A stretch of DNA of 64,000 nucleotides from Streptomyces hawaiiensis. Its GTDB lineage: Bacteria; Actinomycetota; Actinomycetes; Streptomycetales; Streptomycetaceae. Position 1 is the stretch's first letter; the number at the start of each line of letters is the position of its first letter. The notes under the pieces were generated by a model, which was not told the DNA's origin, searched no databases, and worked only from the letters and a program-made list of their open reading frames with translations. Positions 45,739-54,700 of the stretch are shown here, one piece after another. The position numbers and the translations under genes are program-made. The stretch is taken from contig NZ_CP021978.1 in assembly GCF_004803895.1 (NCBI RefSeq), forward strand, positions 3,472,001 to 3,536,000, read 5' to 3'.

Positions 45739-47934
45739 ATGGCCGAGCTCAGTGTCATCGTCCACGGGCCGAACGTTCAGGACCATCTGACGGAGCTGCT
45801 GGCCTCCCTCGCCGCCCACCCCCTGCCGGACGCCGAGGTGATCGTGGCCGCGGTCGGCGACTGGGCCCGGGAGACCGCCGAGCGGCACGCCCCGGAGGTC
45901 CAGGTCGTGCCGCTGCCGGACGGCACGGGCGACGCGGCGGCCCGGGCGGCGGGCGCGGCCCGGGCGTCCGGCCGCTGGCTGCACTTCGTCCACGCCAAGG
46001 ACGGCCTGCCCGCCGGCGCCCCGCGCACAGTCGCCGAGCGGGTCGCCGAACTCTCCGGCGAGGTCGACGTCCTCCTGCTCGACCACGTCCGCAGCACCTG
46101 GCACACCTTCGGCATGCCCTCCCCGGACGGCCCGCTGCTCGCCCGGGCGGGCCGCGCCGACGTCGTCCTCGACGACTGCGCGCCCCTGCTGCGGCTGACC
46201 CCGCTGCTCGGCACCCGCGTCCTGCGCGCGGACTTCTGGCGGGCGCACGAACAGCGGCTCACCACCGACGACGAGCCGTACGCCGCCCTGGCCGCCCTGC
46301 TGCTCGCCGACCGCGTCGCCTGCCTGCCGCACGTCGCCTACGAGGACCGCCGACTGCGCCCCGCCAGCCTGCCCCCGGTCACGCCCGAGCAGCGCTACCG
46401 CCTCGTCGAGCGCTACGAGTCCCTCCTCGACCTCACCCGCGACCGGCGCGCCGCACACACCGTGCTCTACGACCTCATGGTCCGCGACTGCCTGCGCACC
46501 TTCGCGCGCGGCGGCATGCCTGAGGACGTCGCGCGGGAGTTCTTCCGCAGGGCGTCCCTGGCCGCCCTGCGCCGCCGCCCCGAGAACCACCGCCGCCCGG
46601 CCGGACTCGAAGGCGTCCGCCGCTCCCTGCTCGAGGAGGGCGCCTACGCGAAGTACCGTGCCTTCCAGGCCGCCAACCGCACCCGCCGCACCGCCAAGTC
46701 GGTCGTACGGGCCCGTAGGCGCCAGGCCGGTGCCAGGCTCCGCGACCACCAGTACCGCAGGGCGCTCGGCCGCCCCGTCAACCCGCACCTCGCGGTGTTC
46801 TCGGCGTACTGGAACCGTGGCGTCGCCTGCAACCCCGCCGCGATCGCCGCCAAGCTCGCCGAACTCGCCCCGCAGATCCACCCGGTGTGGGTGGTCACCG
46901 AGGAGAACGCGGCCCTCCTGCCGCCCGGCACCGACCATGTCGTGCCCGGCAGCCGCCGCTACTGGGAGGTGCTGGCGGCCGCCAAGTACCTGGTCAACAA
47001 CGTCAACTTCCCGAACGCGGTGGTCAAACGCCCGGACGCCATCCACGTCCAGACCCACCACGGCACGCCCCTGAAGCGCATGGGCATCGACCAGATGGCG
47101 TTCCCGGCCGCCGCACAGGGCCTGGACTTCCGGGCGCTGCTGGAGCGCATCGACAAGTGGGACTTCAGCGTGTCGGCCAACAGCCACACCACCCGCATGT
47201 GGGAGCGCGCGTACCCGTCGCGCTACGTCTCCCTGGACCACGGCTATCCGCGCAACGACGTCTACTACACGGCCGGCGCCGACGACATCCGCACGGTCCG
47301 CGCCCGTCTCGGCATCGCCCCCGGCCGCCGGGCCGTCCTCTACGCGCCCACCCACCGCGACTACGAGGCCGGCTGGACCCCGCGCCTGGACCTCGCCGCC
47401 CTCGCCGACCGCCTGGGCGAGGACACGGTCCTGCTCGTGCGCGGCCACTACTTCTACGGCGGCGCGGCCTCCCCGCTCACCAATCTGCGCCGCACGGGCC
47501 GGATCATCGACGTCTCCTCCTACGACCCGGTCGAGGAGCTGTGCCTGGCGGCGGACGCCCTGGTCACGGACTACTCCTCGATCATGTTCGACTACGCCAA
47601 CCTCGACCGGCCGATCGTGATCTACGCCGACGACTGGGAGACGTACCGCACGACCCGGGGCGTCTACTTCGACCTGATGGCGGAGGCCCCGGGGCCGGTG
47701 GCCCGCACCCAGCAGGAGCTGACGGAGATCCTCACCACCGAGGCCTGGCGCGACGAGAGCGCGGCGAAGACCCGGGCCGTCTTCCGGCGCCGGTTCTGCG
47801 AGTACGACGACGGTCGCGCCGCCGAACGCGTCGTCCGCCGGGTCTTCCTGGGCCAGGACGAACGGGACCTGCCGCCCGTGCTGCCGGTCGAGGAACGCAC
47901 CCCGGCCCCGACCCCGCAGGAGGCGACCGCATGA
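45739..47934 (+). CDS. TagF-type glycerophosphotransferase with degenerate GT2 domain
   Basis: A 731-aa TagF-like protein. Its C-terminal TagF domain is complete: HHGTPLK (His about 441), YAPTHRDY, LVRGHYFY and TDYSSIMFDYANLDRP (about 610). The N-terminal GT2-like domain keeps length and position but lacks both signatures: the VDDxSxD stretch is missing and the DxD metal site is replaced by HFVHAKDG (about 82). It is likely a non-catalytic fold that holds the acceptor. The ATG at 45739 follows a G-rich ribosome site (GAGAGGGGG). It lies 79 bp after the exporter ATPase; the next GT2 gene overlaps its stop by ATGA. Confidence 0.88.
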   Translation: MAELSVIVHGPNVQDHLTELLASLAAHPLPDAEVIVAAVGDWARETAERHAPEVQVVPLPDGTGDAAARAAGAARASGRWLHFVHAKDGLPAGAPRTVAERVAELSGEVDVLLLDHVRSTWHTFGMPSPDGPLLARAGRADVVLDDCAPLLRLTPLLGTRVLRADFWRAHEQRLTTDDEPYAALAALLLADRVACLPHVAYEDRRLRPASLPPVTPEQRYRLVERYESLLDLTRDRRAAHTVLYDLMVRDCLRTFARGGMPEDVAREFFRRASLAALRRRPENHRRPAGLEGVRRSLLEEGAYAKYRAFQAANRTRRTAKSVVRARRRQAGARLRDHQYRRALGRPVNPHLAVFSAYWNRGVACNPAAIAAKLAELAPQIHPVWVVTEENAALLPPGTDHVVPGSRRYWEVLAAAKYLVNNVNFPNAVVKRPDAIHVQTHHGTPLKRMGIDQMAFPAAAQGLDFRALLERIDKWDFSVSANSHTTRMWERAYPSRYVSLDHGYPRNDVYYTAGADDIRTVRARLGIAPGRRAVLYAPTHRDYEAGWTPRLDLAALADRLGEDTVLLVRGHYFYGGAASPLTNLRRTGRIIDVSSYDPVEELCLAADALVTDYSSIMFDYANLDRPIVIYADDWETYRTTRGVYFDLMAEAPGPVARTQQELTEILTTEAWRDESAAKTRAVFRRRFCEYDDGRAAERVVRRVFLGQDERDLPPVLPVEERTPAPTPQEATA

Positions 47935-49577
47935 GCACCCCCGACGTCACCGTGACGGTCATCGTCCACAACGACGCCGAGCGCCTCACCCGCGCGGTCG
48001 ACTCCGTCCGCCGCCAGACCCACGCGAACCTCGAGATCATCATCAGCGACGACCACTCCACTGACGCGACGCCTGCGGTGGCCCAGCGGCTGGCCGCCCA
48101 GGATCCGCGTGTCCGCCATCTCCGCCTGGAGCGGAACAGCGGCGGCTGCAGCGTCCCGCGCAACCGCGCCCTGCAGATCGCGCGGGCGCCGTTCCTGATG
48201 TTCCTCGACAGCGACGACGAACTCCCCGGCAACGCCGTCGAACTGCTCCTCGCCGCGCACCGCGAACACGAGATCGACTTCGCCATGGGCGCGGTGCAGC
48301 GGGTCCGGGTGGACAACGGCCGCCGTTCGACGTGGATGCCGCACCTGGTCGCCGAGCGTCGCACCCTCGACGGCATCGAGGCCGACCCGCGTCTGCTCTT
48401 CGAGCACCTGGCCACCAGCAAGATGTACGCCCGCGCCTTCCTCGACCGGCACGACCTGCGCTTCCCCGAGGGCATCCACTACGAGGACCAGCTGTTCTCG
48501 GCGCAGGCGTACTGCCTGGCCAAGAGCTTCACGATCGTCCCGGAGCCGGTCTACCGCTGGTACGTGGCGCCCTTCGCGGCCTCCGAGGCGGCCTCGATAT
48601 CCAACCAGCGGCACAAGCTCGCCAACGTCCGGGACCGGGTCCACGTCCAGCACCTCATCGACACGTTCCTGGCCGAGAGCGGGCACGAGTCGCTGCGCGA
48701 GGACAAGGACCACAAGTTCCTCAAGCACGACTTCCGGATGTACGCCGGTGACCTGCCCTACCGGGACGACGCCTGGCTGACGTCCTTCGCGGACATCGTC
48801 TCCCCCTACCTCGACACGCTCACGCCGGGCGCGTTCGCCCGTCTCCCGCGCGCCGAACGCGTCGTCATCCAGCTGATCCGCGACCACCGTCTGCCGGAGG
48901 CGCGCCTGGCGGCCCGGGGCCTGGGGCACGGGGTGGCACCGAGGCGAGTGACCGCCGACGCGGAAGGCCGCACCTACTGGGGGGACAAGGTCCCCGAGTC
49001 GGAGTGGTCCCGCCGCGAACTGGACATCTCCGACCTGGAGTTGGATACCCGCCCCTTCCCCAGCGCCCAGTTCCGCCATGAGATCAAGGAGATCACCCGA
49101 GGCCCGGGCGCTTCGATCGACCTCACGATCCGCACGTACGACCCGGCGCTGCGCCTCCCCGTCGGCCCCCAGCGCGCGACGCTCCTCATCGCCCCGGGCG
49201 GCCGCCGACTCCGCGTCCCCTTCCGCCTCTCCCCCGTCCGCCCCGGCGTCTTCGAGGGCCACGCCCACCTGGACCTCGCGGCGGCCCCGCTCCCCCTCCA
49301 GGGCTTCGCGGGAATCCGCCACCCGTTGCTCCGCCTCCAGCACCAGGGCCTGTCCCACACGGGCCTGCTGCTGGCCCCCCTGACCTTCCCGACGCTGACG
49401 ACACGCGTCCCCTCCCACCACCTGACGGTGGAACCGGAGGGCCACGGCCCGGGCCGCCTGCAGGTCCGCTGGGAACCGGTGGGAGTGACGGCGAAGATGA
49501 TCCGCCCGGCGGTACGCAGAGTGGCCCGCCCAAGGGTGAAGAGGGCAGCACGCTTGGTGGCAAGCGCACTGAAGTAG
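47931..49577 (+). CDS. GT2 glycosyltransferase with extra C-terminal domain B
   Basis: A 548-aa protein related to the 40218 enzyme. The N-terminal GT2 domain has SDDHSTDATP and FLDSDD, NSGGCSVPRN, and FPEGIHYEDQLFSAQ in the acceptor region. After a helical linker comes a beta-rich domain (about residues 350-520) shared with the paralogue, and a basic C-terminal tail (RRVARPRVKRAARLV) that could bind acidic lipid or polymer. The ATG overlaps the stop of the TagF gene by ATGA, so both are coupled. It probably adds a sugar to the growing polymer. Confidence 0.85.
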   Translation: MSTPDVTVTVIVHNDAERLTRAVDSVRRQTHANLEIIISDDHSTDATPAVAQRLAAQDPRVRHLRLERNSGGCSVPRNRALQIARAPFLMFLDSDDELPGNAVELLLAAHREHEIDFAMGAVQRVRVDNGRRSTWMPHLVAERRTLDGIEADPRLLFEHLATSKMYARAFLDRHDLRFPEGIHYEDQLFSAQAYCLAKSFTIVPEPVYRWYVAPFAASEAASISNQRHKLANVRDRVHVQHLIDTFLAESGHESLREDKDHKFLKHDFRMYAGDLPYRDDAWLTSFADIVSPYLDTLTPGAFARLPRAERVVIQLIRDHRLPEARLAARGLGHGVAPRRVTADAEGRTYWGDKVPESEWSRRELDISDLELDTRPFPSAQFRHEIKEITRGPGASIDLTIRTYDPALRLPVGPQRATLLIAPGGRRLRVPFRLSPVRPGVFEGHAHLDLAAAPLPLQGFAGIRHPLLRLQHQGLSHTGLLLAPLTFPTLTTRVPSHHLTVEPEGHGPGRLQVRWEPVGVTAKMIRPAVRRVARPRVKRAARLVASALK

Positions 49578-49599
49578 CCCCCGGTCGACGGCCGGCACC

Positions 49600-49735
49600 A
49601 CTGCGGGCCGCGGCCCGCCCAGCTGCGTGCCATCCCGCCGCGCTGCGGGCAATCGTGCCGCTGGGGCGGCACGGGTGGGCGCAGCGGCACCCCGCTCCGC
49701 CGGGCTGCGGACCCACCCGGCCTCAGCGACAACGC
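49600..49735. repeat. Dispersed GC-rich palindromic repeat (REP-like)
   Basis: The gap between two convergent genes carries nested GC-rich inverted repeats such as GTGCCGCTGGGGCGGCAC and GCAGCGGCACCCCGCTCCGC. From memory this is a repeat family common in streptomycete intergenic DNA. It likely doubles as the terminator for both genes. Boundaries are approximate. Confidence 0.55.
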
Positions 49736-49745
49736 AGTGCCCCCG

Positions 49746-51215
49746 TCACCTCACCACCCCGTACAGCACCCGCCCCTCCGGCCCCCGAGCCACCTCCCGC
49801 AACCCGACGCCCCCCATACCAACCCCCGCCACAACCCACCGCACCCCGTACCGCCGCAGAATCTCCCCCCGCTCCTCCCCCGACGTCCCGGCCGCGAAGT
49901 ACCTCCGCACATCCCCCACCCGACGCCCCTCGTCCGACAGGAAGAAGTCGGGATACCCGGGCGCCACCGTGTACGCCCCGTACGCCGGGATCTGCCGGGC
50001 CGGCCGCCCCTCCCGCGCCATCACCACATCCCCGTACTCCACCCAGGGCGTCATCCAGGAGTACCCGGCCCACGGCCGCCGGTACTTCTCCGCGACGGCC
50101 TCCGGAAGATCCCCCCGGGGCACCACGTACCCGACCGTCCCCGCCTGCGTCCACGCCCCCACAGCCAGCGCCGCGCCCAGCACACACGCCCACCCCACCC
50201 GCGCCCCGCGCCGCCCGGCCTCGCACACCTCCACGGCCACCGCGAGCTGCGCCGGAATCAGCGCCGCCGGCAACGCCCGCCCCCACGACCAGTGCCCGCT
50301 CACCCCACCCGCCGTCACCACCACGACCCCCAGCACGAAGAACAGCACCAGCGGATCCCACCGGCCCCGCCACCCCCGCACCCCCAGGGCCACCACCCCG
50401 AGCAGCACCAGCCAGTACCGCCCGAGCAGGTCCTCGTACAACGGCCGGTGCACCGCCTCCAGACCCTCCCCCGCCCCGAACAACGCGAAGAAGTCGTAGT
50501 ACGGCCACAGCGCCAGCACCCCGAGAGCGACAGCCAGTCCGCCACCGAGCCGAAGCCACACCTCCCGGCCGGGCCGCGCGGCGACCACCGTCGCCACCGC
50601 CCCCAGCGAAGCCACCACCCCCGAGAACTGATGGCACAGCAGAATCACCGCCCACAGCGCCCCCAGCCCGAGCCACACCCCCCACCCGGCACCGCTCCGC
50701 GACACCGCCCGCCCCAGCCACGCCCAGAGGTGAAACGCCAGCCCCAGCGCGAACAGGCTCGGATACGACACCGTCAGCGCCAGCGAGTTGAGCCCGTAGA
50801 AGCCGCTCCACTTGAACAGGGCCGTCCCCCACAGGAACAGCAGGCTCAGCAGGGCCAGCGCGGGCGCGGCACGATGCCCCGTCAGGGTCCGTACGTAGCG
50901 CCACACCCCCGTCACCAGCAGCCCGAGCCCGGCCAGCGCCCCCAGCCGCAGCACCACGAAGACCGACAGGCCGCTGACCCGCGCGATACAGCCGAGCACC
51001 AGCATCCAGGGCGAGTAGTACGGGCTCGGCGTGTCCGCGTCGACCAGCGGATTGCCCGGGTCGACGAGGTCGTGCCGCAGGCGCTGGACGGTCGCCGCGT
51101 GCATCCCGAGGTCCCCGGCCCACGGCAGCCGGACGATGACCAGGAGCAGCAGCAGGACGACCAGCGCGGCAGCGGCCTGCGCGCTGACGACGGCCGGTCT
51201 AGGCGCGGCGCGCAT
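49746..51215 (-). CDS. Multi-pass membrane protein, putative GT-C glycosyltransferase B
   Basis: A 489-aa polytopic protein (about ten helices), paralogous to the 35767 protein: shared YPSLFALGL, LALWPYYDFFALFG, VHRPLYEDLLG and VSGHWSWGRAL. It has the acidic first-loop pattern GDLGMHAATVQRL. The C-terminal domain (about 380-489) is soluble and outside. Function is inferred as a GT-C sugar transferase. Its start overlaps the 3' end of the GtrA-like gene by 17 bp, so the two are translationally coupled; a GtrA flippase next to a GT-C enzyme is the usual pairing for adding polyprenyl-phosphate sugars outside the cell. Confidence 0.7.
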   Translation of the reverse strand: MRAAPRPAVVSAQAAAALVVLLLLLVIVRLPWAGDLGMHAATVQRLRHDLVDPGNPLVDADTPSPYYSPWMLVLGCIARVSGLSVFVVLRLGALAGLGLLVTGVWRYVRTLTGHRAAPALALLSLLFLWGTALFKWSGFYGLNSLALTVSYPSLFALGLAFHLWAWLGRAVSRSGAGWGVWLGLGALWAVILLCHQFSGVVASLGAVATVVAARPGREVWLRLGGGLAVALGVLALWPYYDFFALFGAGEGLEAVHRPLYEDLLGRYWLVLLGVVALGVRGWRGRWDPLVLFFVLGVVVVTAGGVSGHWSWGRALPAALIPAQLAVAVEVCEAGRRGARVGWACVLGAALAVGAWTQAGTVGYVVPRGDLPEAVAEKYRRPWAGYSWMTPWVEYGDVVMAREGRPARQIPAYGAYTVAPGYPDFFLSDEGRRVGDVRRYFAAGTSGEERGEILRRYGVRWVVAGVGMGGVGLREVARGPEGRVLYGVVR

Positions 51216-51657
51216 CGTGCTGGAACACCCAGGTCCGGTAGACGAGGAAACGGAAGGCGGAGGCCAGCCCGATGGACAGCGCCTTTACCGCGTTGGATTC
51301 GAGCGGCCCGTCCAGGCCGAGGCCGTGATACCCGGCGTAGAACAGCCCGCTCTCCATGGCGACGCCGAGCGCGCTGAAGACGAAGAACAGTCCGATCTGA
51401 CGCCGGGTCCCAGGCGCCCGGTCGCGGTAGGTGAAGTACCGGAATCCGAGGTAGTTGGTGCCCATGGCGATCAGGCTGGCCAGCACGGTCGCCACCATGG
51501 CGGCCCGGTGCAGTGCGTGCAGGAGCACGTTGAACACCAGGAAGTTCACGGCGACGCCGCTGCCGCCGACCAGCGCGAAGTTCACCACTTCGAGGACGAC
51601 GCGCTTGACCGGGAGGGCGGGGGCGGCCACTCGCTCCTCGGAGACATTCACAGTCAC
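51199..51657 (-). CDS. GtrA-family flippase-like membrane protein
   Basis: A 152-aa four-helix protein of the GtrA family: VVNFALVGGSGVAVNFLVFN for helix 1, NYLGFRYFTYRD between helices 2 and 3, and FRFLVYRTWVFQHD at the end. GtrA proteins are thought to flip polyprenyl-phosphate sugars across the membrane. The start is taken as GTG at 51657 (alternative GTG at 51651); the frame is open upstream but has a different character there. It is the upstream partner of the GT-C gene at 49746, both on minus. Confidence 0.85.
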   Translation of the reverse strand: MTVNVSEERVAAPALPVKRVVLEVVNFALVGGSGVAVNFLVFNVLLHALHRAAMVATVLASLIAMGTNYLGFRYFTYRDRAPGTRRQIGLFFVFSALGVAMESGLFYAGYHGLGLDGPLESNAVKALSIGLASAFRFLVYRTWVFQHDARRA

Positions 51658-51720
51658 GCCCCAAGCCTTAGCCGGATTCGGTAAGTCCTCCAGTCGAATC
51701 GCCCTAAGGCACGCCAAGAA

Positions 51721-51756
51721 CAGGCGCCCCGGGCCGGAATCGGCCCGGGGCGCCTG
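51721..51756 (-). terminator. Terminator after glutamate dehydrogenase
   Basis: On minus a 15-bp stem (CAGGCGCCCCGGGCC and complement) with a 6-base loop is followed by TTCTT. It lies 15 bp after the stop of the dehydrogenase gene. Confidence 0.85.
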
Positions 51757-51770
51757 TCACGCCGTACGCC

Positions 51771-54700
51771 TTACGAGTGCGTGCGCAGCAGCGTCCTCAT
51801 CGTGCGCATCGCCACCGACAGGTTGGCGAGGTCGAACGCGTCGGAGCTCTGGATCTCCTCCAGGGTGCTGCGCGCCCGGCCGAGGATCGCCGCGTTCTTC
51901 TGCTCCCAGGCCTTGTAGCGCTGCTCGGGCGTCGAGGTGTCGTCGCCCACCGCCAGGACGTCGGCGGTCAGCGCCGCGTGCGCCGCGTACAGGTCCTCGC
52001 GGATGGCCGCGCGGGCCATGGACTGCCAGCGGTCGGCGCGGGGCAGCTCGATGATGCGGTCCATGAGCTGGGTGATGCGCAGCCGGTCGGCGAGGTCGTA
52101 GTAGACCTCGGCGACGTCCAGCGGCTCCCGGCCCATGCGGTCGGCGATCGAGACGATGTCGAGCGTCGGGAAGGCCGAGGAGAAGCCCGCCACCCGGGTG
52201 GCGAGTTCGTCCGGGACGCCGACGCCCGTCAGCTCGTCGTGGATCTTCTGGTACCACTCAAGGTCGGCGCCACGCAGCAGCTTCGGCAGCTGTCCCCAGA
52301 CCTGCTCGACCCGGTCGGCGAAGAAGTCCACCGTCTCGGCGAGCTGAAGCGGCTGCGGCCGGTTGTTGAGCAGCCAGCGCGTACCGCGCTCCACGAGGCG
52401 CCGGGAGTGCAGCCGGATGCGGGTCTGGACGTCGGCCTCGACCTTGTTGTCGAGCGCCTCGACCCCGTCCCACACCGGGGACTGGCGGAAGATCGCCCGG
52501 GCCGCGGTCTGGGCCCGCACGATCTCCTCCAGCGACGCGCCGGTCTCCTCGCGCAGGCGGTGCAGGTATGTCGTACCGCCCGTGTTGACCGTGTCGTTGA
52601 CCAGGACCGTCGTGGTGATCTCGCGGCGCAGCGGGTGGCCGTCGAGCCGGTCGGGGAACTGCTCGCGCAGCTCGGTCGGGAAGTACGCGTGCAGCAGACC
52701 CTTCAGGTACGGGTCGTCCGGCAGCGAGGTGTGCAGCAGCTCCTCGGCGACCGTGATCTTCGTGTAGGCCATCAGTACGGCCGTCTCCGGGCCGGTCAGG
52801 CCGTGGCCCTGGGCGAGCCGCTCGCGGATCTGCCGGTCGGTGGGCAGGAACTCCAGCGCCCGGTCCAGGTGCCGCTCCCTGACCAGGTGCTTCATGAAGC
52901 GCTGCTGGGCGTGGAGCATGGCGCTGGACTGGGCGAGGGCGTTGGCGATCGCCGTGTTCTGCGCGTAGTTGTTGCGCAGCACCAGGTGGCCGACCTCGTC
53001 GGTCATGTCGGCCAGCAGCTTGTTGCGCTGCTTGACCGTCATGTCACCGTCCCTGACCAGGCCGTTGAGCAGGATCTTGATGTTCACCTCGTGGTCGGAG
53101 GTGTCCACGCCCGCGCTGTTGTCGATGGCGTCGGTGTTGATCCGGCCGCCGTGCAGCGCGAACTCGATCCGGCCGAGCTGGGTCAGGCCCAGGTTGCCGC
53201 CCTCGCCGACGACCTTGACGCGCAGGTCCTTGCCGTCGACGCGGATGGCGTCGTTGGCCTTGTCGCCGACGTCCGCGTTGGACTCGACGGAGGACTTGAC
53301 GTACGTGCCGATGCCGCCGTTCCACAGCAGGTCCACCGGCGCGTGGAGGATCGCCTTCATCAGGTCGGCCGGGGTCAGCTTGGCGACCTTGGTCTGGATG
53401 CCGAGGGCCTCGCGGATGTGGGCGTTGACCGGGATCGCCTTGGCCGTGCGCGGGAAGATGCCGCCGCCGGCCGACAGCAGCTCCTTGTCGTAGTCCTCCC
53501 AGCTGGAGCGGGGCAGCTCGAACAGGCGGCGGCGCTCGGCGTAGGAGGTGGCGGCGTCCGGGTTCGGGTCGATGAAGATGTGCCGGTGGTCGAAGGCCGC
53601 GACCAGACGGATGTGCTCGGAGAGCAGCATGCCGTTGCCGAACACGTCACCGGACATGTCGCCGATGCCGACGACCGTGAACTCCTCGGTCTGGGTGTCC
53701 ACACCCATGTCGCGGAAGTGCCGCTTGACGGACTCCCAGGCGCCTCGGGCGGTGATGCCCATGCCCTTGTGGTCGTATCCGGCGGAGCCGCCGGAGGCGA
53801 AGGCGTCACCGAGCCAGAAGTTGTACTGCTCGGCGACCCCGTTGGCGATGTCGGAGAAGGTCGCGGTGCCCTTGTCGGCGGCGACGACGAGGTAGGTGTC
53901 GTCCTCGTCGTGCCGGACGACGTCGGCGGGCGGGACGACCTCGCCCGCGACCATGTTGTCGGTGATGTCGAGCAGCGCCGAGATGAACGTCTTGTAGCTG
54001 GCGACGCCCTCGGCGAGCCACGCGTCCCGGTCCACGGACGGGTCCGGCAGCTGCTTGGCGACGAAGCCGCCCTTGGCGCCGACCGGCACGATGACGGTGT
54101 TCTTCACCATCTGCGCCTTGACCAGGCCGAGGATCTCCGTGCGGAAGTCCTCACGCCGGTCGGACCAGCGCAGGCCCCCGCGCGCGACCTTGCCGAAGCG
54201 CAGGTGCACGCCCTCGACGCGCGGCGAGTAGACCCAGATCTCGAACGCCGGGCGCGGCGCCGGCAGGTCGGGGATGGCCTGCGGGTCGAACTTCATGGAG
54301 ACGTAGTCGTGCGGCCGGCCGCCCGCGGCCTCCTGGAAGAAGTTGGTCCGCAGGGTCGCCTTGATGACGGTGAGGAAGGACCGCAGGATCCGGTCCTCGT
54401 CGAGCGAGGCCACCTGGTCGAGGGCCGCGTCGACCTCCTCCAGCAGCGCGTCCACGATCTCGTGTCCCGCACGCTGCCGGTCCGGCGACATCCGCGCCTC
54501 GAACAGGGAGACGAGCAGACGGGTGGTGTGGACGTTGTTGCGGAGGGTGTCCTCCATGTAGTCCTGGCTGAACGTCGACGCCGCCTGGCGCAGGTACTTC
54601 GCGTACGCCCGCAGCACCGTCGCCTGGCGCCAGGTCAGCCCGGCGCTCAGCACGAGGGCGTTGAAGCCGTCGTTCTCCGCCTTGCCGGTCCAGGTGGCGG

